Source: an uncultured Gammaproteobacteria bacterium
GTDB taxonomy: Bacteria > Pseudomonadota > Gammaproteobacteria > Steroidobacterales > Woeseiaceae
Assembly: GCA_938003715.1 (NCBI GenBank)
Contig: CALKYK010000217.1
Span: 1 to 5,609 of the forward strand
DNA: 5,609 bases
Direction: 5' to 3'
Part shown: positions 1 to 5,488 of the stretch, in pieces
How the letters are laid out: each line of letters starts with the position of its first letter
Numbering within the stretch: position 1 is the stretch's first letter
Notes under the pieces: model-generated
The model's database searches: none
What the model was told of the DNA's origin: nothing
The model's input: only the letters and a program-made list of their open reading frames with translations
Made by a program: the position numbers and the translations under genes

Positions 1-772
1 CGCCGCCGCGTGCATCGCCGTCGGCCTTGGTCAGAATCACGCCGGTCAGCGGCAACAAGTCGTGAAACGCCTTCGCAGATTTGACGGCATCCTGTCCCGC
101 CATGCTGTCGACGACGAAAAGGGTTTCGTGCGGCTCGGCGAGTTCGTGCACGCGTTTCGCTTCCGCCATCATGTCATCGTCGACGTGCAGGCGACCGGCC
201 GTATCGACGAGCAGCACATCGGCATGGGCACGGCGACTTTCGTCCCTGGCGCGGCGCACGATCGCTTCGGGCTTTTCGCCGGCATTGCTGGCGCAGTACA
301 GCGCCCCGACCTGTCCGGCGAGTTTCTCGAGCTGCAGGATGGCAGCCGGCCGATGCACATCGACGCTGACCAGCATGACACGCTTTCTGTCCTTGTCGAT
401 GAGGCGCCTGGCCAGCTTGGCCGCGGTTGTCGTTTTGCCCGCACCCTGCAGCCCGGCAAGCAGGATCACTACCGGCGGCTGCGCGCGCAGATCCAGCGGC
501 TCGGCGTCGCTGCCGAGCAGCGCAACGAGTTCCGCGTGGATGATCTTGACCAGCGCCTGTCCCGGCGTGAGGCTTTTCGCGACGTCCTCACCGATGGCCC
601 GCTCGCGGATGCGTTCGATGAATGTCTTGACGACCGGCAACGCCACGTCGGCCTCGAGCAGCGCGAGGCGCACCTGGCGCAGCGTGTCCTTGATATTCGC
701 TTCGGTGAGGCGGCCCTTGCCGGTCAGGTTGCGGGCGGCGCTCGTCAGTCGATCGGAAAGCGTTTCGAACAT
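1..772 (-). CDS. ffh: Signal recognition particle protein Ffh (SRP54), N-terminal part, runs off the left edge
   Basis: Ffh is the GTPase of the bacterial signal recognition particle. It binds 4.5S RNA and signal sequences emerging from the ribosome, then docks with FtsY at the inner membrane. Reading the reverse strand from the ATG at 772-770 gives 257 codons with no stop. The start MFETLSDRLTSAARNL and the segment RLTEANIKDTL (residues 21-31) match the family N domain. The G domain carries the P-loop GLQGAGKTT (107-115), DVHRPAA (138-144), DTAGR (190-194), TKAD (248-251) and the closing DGDARGG (251-257). E. coli Ffh is about 453 residues, so the end of the G domain and the whole methionine-rich M domain lie outside the window. 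No good Shine-Dalgarno is visible; a 7-bp hairpin (778-803) sits just before the start. Upstream and co-oriented is the phosphodiesterase-like gene, 68 bases away. Identification is essentially certain from the motifs; the start agrees with the family N-terminus. Confidence 0.97.
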   Translation of the reverse strand, partial: MFETLSDRLTSAARNLTGKGRLTEANIKDTLRQVRLALLEADVALPVVKTFIERIRERAIGEDVAKSLTPGQALVKIIHAELVALLGSDAEPLDLRAQPPVVILLAGLQGAGKTTTAAKLARRLIDKDRKRVMLVSVDVHRPAAILQLEKLAGQVGALYCASNAGEKPEAIVRRARDESRRAHADVLLVDTAGRLHVDDDMMAEAKRVHELAEPHETLFVVDSMAGQDAVKSAKAFHDLLPLTGVILTKADGDARGG

Positions 773-777
773 GCGAT

Positions 778-803
778 CTGCGGGTCGATTCAAAGCCCCG
801 CAG
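778..803 (-). promoter_or_regulatory. Hairpin immediately upstream of the ffh start
   Basis: CTGCGGG (778-784) and CCCGCAG (797-803) are perfect 7-bp complements around a 12-base loop. On the ffh strand the stem ends 5 bases before the ATG, where a Shine-Dalgarno would be expected and none is seen. It could influence ffh translation, or slow transcription arriving from the upstream gene. No T-run follows, so it is not a classic terminator. The stem is seen directly; the role is inference, and in GC-rich DNA a 7-bp stem can arise by chance. Confidence 0.4.
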
Positions 804-840
804 TGTAATTGATTTGCGCGACGCCGAGTATTGCCTACGG

Positions 841-1608
841 CTAGACGTCGATGACGGTGCCGCGCGACAGCATGCGAATGCGCTTGCCCGGTGCGGCCTT
901 CAGTACCTGTGCGTAAATGCGGTCTTCGACACCCGGCTTCATGCCGGTCAGCCAGATTTCCGGATCGTGCTCCAGCCGCTCGAGGTCGCGGCACATCGTC
1001 TGCGGCGTGTAGTGGCCCGATGCCTCTGCCAGTTCGCCCTGCTCGTCCGGAAACGATACCTCGATGACCAGTACGCGAAGATCGTCGACCGCGTTCAGCG
1101 CCGGCCAGAGCGTCCGGTTGGTCTTGGTGTCGCCGCTGACCGCGAACACGCCGCCGGAATTCTGCACGGTATAGCCGAGCGACGGCACGCTGTGGCTGAC
1201 GTCGACCGCGTGGAAGTCGCGATGACCGATCGTCACGGTCTGGCCGGGATTCAGTACCCGGTAGACGAGCATCGCGCGCCCGGGCTCCGGAATCCTGGTG
1301 AAATCGGGCCAGATCACGTCATTGAAGATGTGCCGGCTGATCGCGTCGAGCGTTTCCTCGCGTGCGTAGACGGTGACCGGCACGTCGAAGTTTTCGTCGA
1401 ACACGCAGTCGAGCAGCATGGGCAGGCCGGCGACGTGATCGAGATGGGCATGCGTGAGGAACACGTGACGAATCGCCTCCAGTTCGCCAAGCGACAGGTC
1501 GCCGATGCCGGTTCCGGCATCGAGCAGCACGTCGCTGTCGATGAGCATTGCGGAGGTTCGCGATCCCGCGCCTATTCCTCCGCTACAGCCCAGTGTCCGT
1601 ATTCGCAT
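841..1608 (-). CDS. Metallo-beta-lactamase-fold hydrolase, class II 3',5'-cyclic-nucleotide phosphodiesterase-like
   Basis: The predicted product is a 255-residue soluble metallo-hydrolase that probably cleaves a cyclic nucleotide (cAMP or cGMP) phosphodiester bond. The fold begins MRIRTLGCSGGIG, and the metal-binding motif THAHLDH lies at 52-58. Further likely ligands are H139 (DVSHS), D160 (SGDTKTN) and H199 (SGHYTP). The EVSFPDE segment (183-189) and the HAHLDH core recall the PDEase_II family (yeast PDE1, Vibrio CpdP). The residues after HAHLDHVAGL diverge from the family signature (P where an aliphatic is usual), so substrate is uncertain; an RNase Z-like or other phosphodiesterase role is possible. 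No signal peptide is seen. I chose ATG 1608 because the fold begins there and AGGTCGGA lies just upstream. An in-frame ATG at 1662 would add 18 residues with no ribosome site and would overlap the promoter region. The gene lies upstream of ffh in the same direction and is divergent from ypjD. Confidence 0.8.
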   Translation of the reverse strand: MRIRTLGCSGGIGAGSRTSAMLIDSDVLLDAGTGIGDLSLGELEAIRHVFLTHAHLDHVAGLPMLLDCVFDENFDVPVTVYAREETLDAISRHIFNDVIWPDFTRIPEPGRAMLVYRVLNPGQTVTIGHRDFHAVDVSHSVPSLGYTVQNSGGVFAVSGDTKTNRTLWPALNAVDDLRVLVIEVSFPDEQGELAEASGHYTPQTMCRDLERLEHDPEIWLTGMKPGVEDRIYAQVLKAAPGKRIRMLSRGTVIDV

Positions 1609-1657
1609 GTCGTTCCGACCTGTCGGGTGCAGTATCCGCAGGGTTCTAATGGCCTGC

Positions 1658-1673
1658 ACCATATGGGATTATT
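1658..1673 (-). promoter_or_regulatory. Candidate -10 elements for the phosphodiesterase-like gene
   Basis: On the minus strand AATAAT (1673-1668) matches the sigma-70 -10 hexamer at 5 of 6 positions. TATGGT (1663-1658) matches at 4 of 6. Neither has a convincing -35 hexamer 16-18 bases upstream, as is common at activator-dependent promoters. Initiation from either would fall around 1661 or 1651, close to or beyond the alternative ATG at 1662, which supports 1608 as the translation start. This is a by-eye assignment and the transcription start is not known. Confidence 0.3.
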
Positions 1674-1681
1674 GACGTCAA
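1672..1681. repeat. Perfect 10-bp palindrome TTGACGTCAA in the divergent promoter region
   Basis: TTGACGTCAA equals its own reverse complement. It lies in the 99-base gap between two divergent genes and abuts the candidate -10 AATAAT of the minus-strand gene. A palindrome of this kind suits a homodimeric regulator. It resembles no bacterial operator I can name with confidence. The symmetry is seen directly; operator function is inference. Confidence 0.4.
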
Positions 1682-1706
1682 CCTAAGGGGTCGGCTGGCC
1701 GGTTGC

Positions 1707-1722
1707 TGTGTTTCAAATCACA
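1707..1722. promoter_or_regulatory. CRP/Vfr-type binding site candidate
   Basis: TGTGTTTCAAATCACA fits the CRP core TGTGA-N6-TCACA at 9 of 10 defined bases, the only deviation being T for A at the fifth position. It is followed by an AT-rich stretch including T7 (1724-1730), unusual in this GC-rich window. The site is centred at 1714.5 and overlaps the proposed GTG start codon of ypjD (1708-1710). Relative to the minus-strand candidate -10 elements it would sit roughly 53 to 64 bases upstream of initiation. The second alternative is near the -61.5 position used by class I CRP promoters. The match is seen; binding and direction of control are inference. Confidence 0.45.
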
Positions 1723-2511
1723 ATTTTTTTCTTGTACATAATCGCCGGCGCCCTGTTCACGATGGCCCGCCTGGTGCGCTTCGCCGGACAGGAAAACCTG
1801 AGCCTGCTGGTTGCCTACATCACCGGTGTCACCGGGCTCGTCTGGCACACCTGGACTTTCTGGTTCCTTGTCGTCGCCCCGGCCGGTATTTCCCTGTCGA
1901 TCGGCAATACGGCCTCGTTCGTCGGCCTGCAGCTCGCCCTGACGGCACTGGTCGGCGCGTCCAGCGCCGGCCTGCGCGGACTTTGCGGCGGCCTGTTGCT
2001 GCTCGCCGCAGTTGCCGCGCTCCTGACCGTCGAAGCACCGTCGGCACCGGGCGAGGTGGTGACCTGGCCGATCCGTGCACACGTCCTGATTTCGCTGTTC
2101 GCCTACGGATTGCTGGCGATCGGCGCCATCGTCGCCTGCTTCGCGCTGATCCAGGACCGGCGCCTGCGCGCCGGCACGTTCACCTCGGCGAACCGGCTAT
2201 TCGCACCGCTCGAAACCACCGAAACGCTGCTGTTCGGACTGACGACGGCGGGCTTCCTGATGTTGCTGATCGCGGTCTCCTCCGGCTTCGCCTTCGTCGA
2301 GAACCTGTTCGCCCAGCACCTCGTGCACAAGACCGTCCTGTCGCTGCTCGCACTTGCCATGTTCGGGGTCCTGCTCGCCGGTCGCCACTTTGCCGGCTGG
2401 CGCGGCCGGCGCGCCGTGTACCTGTACCTGTGGGGTTTCCTGATCCTGTGCCTTGCCTACTTCGGCAGCCGCTACATCCTGGAGGAAATTCTCGGCCGCA
2501 GCTGGAGCTGA
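1708..2511 (+). CDS. ypjD: YpjD/CorE-type inner membrane protein (CcsA/CcmC-like cytochrome c assembly family)
   Basis: This is a 267-residue polytopic membrane protein of the cytochrome c assembly superfamily, close to the 263 residues of E. coli YpjD. About eight hydrophobic segments are visible, near residues 4-24, 31-50, 67-87, 91-107, 123-147, 175-195, 209-225 and 235-255. The C-terminal part matches E. coli YpjD closely: ENLFAQHLVHKTVLSLLA (199-216), GWRGRRAV (230-237) and LAYFGSRYI (249-257). Histidines 47, 125, 207 and 227 lie in or near membrane segments and could be haem or metal ligands. The tryptophan-rich WWD motif of true haem chaperones is not seen, so a cytochrome c maturation role should not be assumed. 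The pairing with corB supports a link to cation homeostasis, as proposed for the CorE name. GTG 1708 is the only start after the TAA at 1684 that preserves the first membrane helix. Its ribosome site is poor (AAGGGG, 17 bases away), and the first codons are AT-rich and overlap the CRP-like site. Confidence 0.88.
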   Translation: MFQITIFFLYIIAGALFTMARLVRFAGQENLSLLVAYITGVTGLVWHTWTFWFLVVAPAGISLSIGNTASFVGLQLALTALVGASSAGLRGLCGGLLLLAAVAALLTVEAPSAPGEVVTWPIRAHVLISLFAYGLLAIGAIVACFALIQDRRLRAGTFTSANRLFAPLETTETLLFGLTTAGFLMLLIAVSSGFAFVENLFAQHLVHKTVLSLLALAMFGVLLAGRHFAGWRGRRAVYLYLWGFLILCLAYFGSRYILEEILGRSWS

Positions 2512-2530
2512 GCGGCGGCCAGTGAGTGCA

Positions 2531-2555
2531 ATCGGGCCCGCGAAACGGGCCCGGT
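2531..2555 (+). terminator. Strong hairpin between ypjD and corB, terminator-like without a T-run
   Basis: CGGGCCCG (2533-2540) and CGGGCCCG (2546-2553) form a perfect 8-bp stem around the loop CGAAA. The stem extends by a T-G wobble and an A-T pair to 2531/2555. Each arm is itself a palindrome, so direct and inverted pairing are both possible. It lies 19 bases after the ypjD stop and 93 bases before corB. The following bases (GTGTCGCTCC) hold no T-run, so Rho-independent termination would be weak. Attenuation between the two genes or stabilisation of the ypjD mRNA end are the better readings. Confidence 0.5.
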
Positions 2556-2584
2556 GTCGCTCCGTTGCTGCCCGTGCCGGTTCC

Positions 2585-2613
2585 TTGACTCTCCCGGGAC
2601 GTCCTGTTGAACT
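2585..2613 (+). promoter_or_regulatory. Weak sigma-70-like promoter candidate for corB
   Basis: TTGACT (2585-2590) matches the -35 hexamer at 5 of 6 positions. It is followed after 17 bases by TGAACT (2608-2613), a poor 3 of 6 match to the -10. It lies downstream of the 2531-2555 hairpin and would give a leader of about 30 bases. Such a pair is easily found by chance. It is listed because the 137-base gap allows corB its own promoter. Confidence 0.18.
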
Positions 2614-2633
2614 GATCCGCAGGACCATTCAAC

Positions 2634-2639
2634 GGAGGT
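2634..2639 (+). promoter_or_regulatory. Strong ribosome binding site that fixes the corB TTG start
   Basis: GGAGGT at 2634-2639 is a near-perfect Shine-Dalgarno. It lies 9 bases before the TTG at 2649 and decides that start. The next in-frame ATG (codon 32, within ALMSLNR) would delete the first membrane helix and the conserved SGSET segment. Confidence 0.8.
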
Positions 2640-2648
2640 GCCCATCCT

Positions 2649-3932
2649 TTGGGCGACGACGTCCCGCTAGCCGCCCTTCTCGGACTGCTGGCCATACTGC
2701 TGCTGCTTTCCGCGTTCTTCTCCGGCTCGGAAACGGCACTGATGAGCCTCAATCGCTACAAGCTGCGACACAAGGCACGCGCCGGTCATCGCGGCGCCAA
2801 GATCGCGGAATCCCTGCTCGCGCGCCCGGATCGCCTGATCGGCCTGATCCTGCTGGGCAACAATGCCGTCAATATTTCAGCCTCGGCGCTGGTCGGGGTC
2901 GTATCCGTTCAGCTCGGCGGCCAGCTCGGCCTTGCGATCGGCACCGCGGTCCTGACCCTCGTCGTACTGATCTTCGCCGAAACGGCGCCGAAAACGCTGG
3001 CCGCGCTGCACCCGGAGCGCATCGCCTATCCCGCCGCATACATCTATTACCCGTTGTTGAAGATTCTCTATCCGCTGGTCTGGATGACCAACGTGATGGC
3101 GAACGGCGTTTTGTTTCTGCTCGGATTGCGCAAGGCCGACTCAGACGGTTATGCGCTGAGCCGGGAAGAGTTGCGCACGGTCGTGTACGAAGCCGGTGCG
3201 CGCATCTCGTCGAAGTATCGCAAGATGCTGATCAGTATCCTCGACCTTGAAAAGGTCACGGTCGATGACGTGATGGTGCCGCACAACGAGATCGTCGGCA
3301 TCGACCTCGACGACGACATCAAGGAAATCGCGAAGACGATCGAATCCAGCGCACACACCCGCCTGCCCGTATACCGGGACACGATCGACAATGTGCTGGG
3401 TATTCTTCACCTGCGGCGGTTGGCCAAGATTTTCACGCAGCCGGTGTTCACGAAGAAAGACATCGAGAAGCTCCTGAAAGAGCCGTACTTCGTCCCGGAA
3501 GGGACGCCGCTCAGTACCCAGCTGGTGCAGTTCCAGAAACTGCGCCGCCGCTTCGCAATGGTCGTCGACGAATACGGCGACATCCAGGGTCTCGTTACGC
3601 TGGAGGACATACTCGAGGAAATCGTCGGCGAGTTCACGACGGACCCGGCGGCCGAGGACGAGGACATCGTCCGCGAGTCCGAAACGACCTGGCTCGTCAG
3701 CGGCACCGCGAACATCCGCGAAATGAACCGGATCATGCAGTGGAACCTGCCGACCGAGGGACCGAAAACCCTGAACGGCCTGATCGTCGAATACCTGGAA
3801 ACGATCCCCGAATCGGGAACCGGCCTGAAGATCGAAGGCTACCCGATCGAGATCATCGAGACGCGCGACAACCGCGTGACGCTGGCACGCATATACCAGC
3901 GCCGCGAATTGCCGCAGTCACTGGTGGGCTGA
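2649..3932 (+). CDS. corB: CorB-type Mg/Co efflux-resistance protein (DUF21, two CBS domains, CorC/HlyC domain)
   Basis: The 427-residue product matches E. coli CorB/YfjD (about 428 residues) throughout. It belongs to the CNNM/CorB family of divalent-cation transporters, which act in the inner membrane in Mg and Co export or resistance. The N-terminal DUF21 (CNNM transmembrane) domain, about 1-165, holds membrane helices and the conserved SGSETALMSLNR (25-36), GNNAVNISAS (70-79) and FAETAPKT (109-116). A CBS pair follows: the first spans about 203-262 (VTVDDVMVPHNEIVGID, 203-219), the second about 273-330 (YFVPEGTPLSTQL, 280-292; VDEYGDIQGLVTLEDILEEI, 306-325). In the family this pair binds Mg-ATP. 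The C-terminal CorC/HlyC domain (about 345-425) holds SGTANIREMN (351-360). The gene starts with TTG behind a strong GGAGGT site and follows ypjD, its usual partner. It ends 15 bases from the stop of the convergent radA. The subgroup is assigned by similarity, so a YtfL/CorC-type paralogue is a minor alternative. Confidence 0.93.
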   Translation: MGDDVPLAALLGLLAILLLLSAFFSGSETALMSLNRYKLRHKARAGHRGAKIAESLLARPDRLIGLILLGNNAVNISASALVGVVSVQLGGQLGLAIGTAVLTLVVLIFAETAPKTLAALHPERIAYPAAYIYYPLLKILYPLVWMTNVMANGVLFLLGLRKADSDGYALSREELRTVVYEAGARISSKYRKMLISILDLEKVTVDDVMVPHNEIVGIDLDDDIKEIAKTIESSAHTRLPVYRDTIDNVLGILHLRRLAKIFTQPVFTKKDIEKLLKEPYFVPEGTPLSTQLVQFQKLRRRFAMVVDEYGDIQGLVTLEDILEEIVGEFTTDPAAEDEDIVRESETTWLVSGTANIREMNRIMQWNLPTEGPKTLNGLIVEYLETIPESGTGLKIEGYPIEIIETRDNRVTLARIYQRRELPQSLVG

Positions 3933-3947
3933 CGCAGCCGGTCGCAA

Positions 3948-5294
3948 TCAGTCGAATGCGGCATCGATGGCCTCGTCGAGCCGCCTGACGCCCATCACCT
4001 CGATGTTCCTGACCTTTTTCTTCGGCACGTTCGACGCCGGCACGATTGCCGCGCGATAACCCTGCTTGGCCGCCTCCCGCAGCCGTTCACCACCGTAGCG
4101 CACCGGTCTCACCTCACCCGCCAGGCCGATCTCACCGAAACAGACGAGTTCGCCACGGCTGCGTCGGTCGCGGTAGCTCGAGACGATGGCGAGTACCGAC
4201 GGCAGGTCGGCGGCGTTTTCTGCTCTGCGCAGGCCGCCGACGACGTTGACGAAAACGTCCTCACCCTCGAGCTGGATGCCGCCGTGACGCTGCAGCACCG
4301 CGACCCGCACCGCCAGCCGGTTCTGCTCGATGCCTTGCGCCAGGCGCCGCGTGTAGTTGCCGCCGCCGTCGGCGACCAGCGCCTGGATCTCGACCAGCAA
4401 CGGCCGGCTCCCCTCCCAGGCCGCCGTGACGATGCTGCCTGCCGCGCCGGCGTCCTCGCGCGGCGGGAAAATGGCCGACGGGTTTCTGACTTCGCGAAAT
4501 CCGGTGTCGGTCATCGCAAACACACCCATTTCGCTGCTGGCGCCGAAGCGGTTCTTTACCGCACGCACGATCGTGTAGCGGCTGGCCGGATCGCTTTCGA
4601 AGTACAGCACCGTATCGACCATGTGTTCGACGACGCGCGGACCGGCGATGGCCCCCTCCTTGGTCACGTGACCGATCAGGAACGTGGCCACTTCGTGCTG
4701 CTTCGCGAACTTGACGATGCGACTTACGCACTCGCGCAGCTGCGAGACCGAGCCGGCCGCAGACGGCACGTCAGCCGCGGCCATCGTCTGGATGGAATCG
4801 ATGACCAGCGCCCGTGACCCGAGCGCGGCGGCCTGCGCCAGGAGGTTGTCCAGCGACGTGTCCGCGAGCAGTTTGAGCGTCGCGTTTTCGAGCCCGAGCC
4901 TGTGGGCGCGCTGCGCGATCTGTCGCAGGGATTCCTCGCCGGTCGCATAGCAAACGCCGAGCTCGGACGGCAGCGCCGCCGCGACCTGCTGCAGCAGCGT
5001 GGACTTGCCGACCCCGGGATCGCCGCCGAGCAGCACGACGGCGCCCGGCACGAGACCGCCGCCCAGTACTCGGTCGAATTCAACGAAACCCGTCGCATGG
5101 CGCAATCCCGCGTCGTCGGTGAGTGAACCGAGCGACTGCGCGACAGGTCCTGCCACGGTTGCAGACGGCGCGGAGCCGGCCACGCTGGTCCGTTCCAGGG
5201 TATTCCAGGCCTCGCAGTCGGGACACTGGCCCTGCCACTTGACCGCGTGGGCACCACATTCGCTGCAGACGTAGGCCGTTTTCGCTTTTGCCAT
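3948..5294 (-). CDS. radA: DNA recombination/repair protein RadA (Sms)
   Basis: RadA is a hexameric RecA-like ATPase that promotes branch migration and processing of recombination intermediates. It acts with RecA in DNA repair. The 448-residue product is complete, close to the roughly 460 of E. coli. A C4 zinc finger lies at the N-terminus (C10, C13, C24, C27; CSECG then CPDC). The ATPase core has Walker A GGDPGVGKST (90-99), the TGEES segment (118-122) and Walker B LVIDSIQT (163-170, D166). The RadA signature KNRFG is at 247-251. The C-terminal Lon-protease-like domain holds DVFVNVVGG (346-354), VSSYRDR (371-377), FGEIGLAGEVRPV (386-398) and AIVPASNVPKK (416-426). ATG 5294 is preceded by AAGGGA at good spacing and begins the zinc finger correctly. 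The gene stands alone on this strand, converges on corB with a 15-base gap, and diverges from the partial gene at the right edge. Confidence 0.97.
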   Translation of the reverse strand: MAKAKTAYVCSECGAHAVKWQGQCPDCEAWNTLERTSVAGSAPSATVAGPVAQSLGSLTDDAGLRHATGFVEFDRVLGGGLVPGAVVLLGGDPGVGKSTLLQQVAAALPSELGVCYATGEESLRQIAQRAHRLGLENATLKLLADTSLDNLLAQAAALGSRALVIDSIQTMAAADVPSAAGSVSQLRECVSRIVKFAKQHEVATFLIGHVTKEGAIAGPRVVEHMVDTVLYFESDPASRYTIVRAVKNRFGASSEMGVFAMTDTGFREVRNPSAIFPPREDAGAAGSIVTAAWEGSRPLLVEIQALVADGGGNYTRRLAQGIEQNRLAVRVAVLQRHGGIQLEGEDVFVNVVGGLRRAENAADLPSVLAIVSSYRDRRSRGELVCFGEIGLAGEVRPVRYGGERLREAAKQGYRAAIVPASNVPKKKVRNIEVMGVRRLDEAIDAAFD

Positions 5295-5298
5295 GCTG

Positions 5299-5304
5299 TC
5301 CCTT
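5299..5304 (-). promoter_or_regulatory. Ribosome binding site of radA
   Basis: On the minus strand AAGGGA (5304-5299) lies 4 bases before the ATG at 5294-5292. It supports this start, from which the zinc finger begins after only nine residues. No clear promoter hexamers for radA could be assigned in the AT-richer pocket at about 5320-5345. Confidence 0.6.
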
Positions 5305-5363
5305 CGCCCGCACCGGGGCGTAATTTACCATACGGTCAATTGATTGGCAGGCCGGGCGCATGC

Positions 5364-5403
5364 GGGCGCCGGCGCCCAATACTAGCACCGGGCCGGTGGC
5401 CCG
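5364..5403. repeat. Cluster of GC-rich inverted repeats in the radA divergent region
   Basis: GGGCGCCGGCGCCC (5364-5377) is a perfect 14-bp palindrome. CGGGCC (5389-5394) and GGCCCG (5398-5403) then form a 6-bp stem with a GGT loop. Overlapping it, CACCGG (5386-5391) and CCGGTG (5393-5398) are inverted about one base, allowing an alternative fold. No T-run follows on either strand, although five A residues occur at 5413-5417. The cluster lies between divergent genes, where terminators are not expected. It may be an operator region, a REP-like element or chance in GC-rich DNA. Confidence 0.4.
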
Positions 5404-5454
5404 AACCGGCTCAAAAATGCTAACCGTATCTCATTAAAAACACTTGCCATTTTC

Positions 5455-5460
5455 TATACT
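5455..5460 (+). promoter_or_regulatory. Candidate -10 element for the right-edge gene
   Basis: TATACT matches the sigma-70 -10 hexamer at 5 of 6 positions. It sits in the most AT-rich stretch of the region (about 5411-5460). The -35 is weak (CATTAA at 5432-5437, 17 bases upstream). Initiation around 5467 would leave a leader of about 22 bases before the TTG at 5489. Confidence 0.35.
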
Positions 5461-5488
5461 CGCCACGTTATGTCGAGAACCTGAACCC

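Noticed and set aside
62..812. Two long plus-strand open frames opposite ffh
   Set aside because: They are antisense shadows of a GC-rich gene. The minus strand encodes Ffh with all GTPase motifs; the plus frames give arginine-rich sequence with no recognisable domain.
814..1686. 290-codon plus-strand frame opposite the phosphodiesterase-like gene
   Set aside because: The minus-strand product has a full metallo-hydrolase motif set and ribosome site. The plus frame shows low-complexity, His/Arg/Asp-rich shadow composition.
1672..1700. TTGACG at 1672-1677 as a plus-strand -35 for ypjD
   Set aside because: The bases 16-18 downstream (around 1694-1700, GGCTGGCC) contain no -10-like hexamer.
2453..3250. 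265-codon plus-strand frame overlapping the ypjD end and the corB start
   Set aside because: It is out of frame with both and Arg/Pro/Ala-rich. CorB in the other frame aligns along its whole length with the known family.
4284..4817. 177-codon plus-strand frame inside radA
   Set aside because: Antisense shadow of the RadA core; no ribosome site or recognisable domain.
5386..5417. Rho-independent terminator at the 5389-5403 stem
   Set aside because: No T-run follows on either strand in the right place (five A residues at 5413-5417 lie 9 bases after the stem on the plus strand), and both flanking genes start rather than end here.
5444..5460. TTGCCA and TATACT as a -35/-10 pair
   Set aside because: They are only 5 bases apart, far short of the 16-18 needed, so only TATACT is kept, as a lone -10 candidate.
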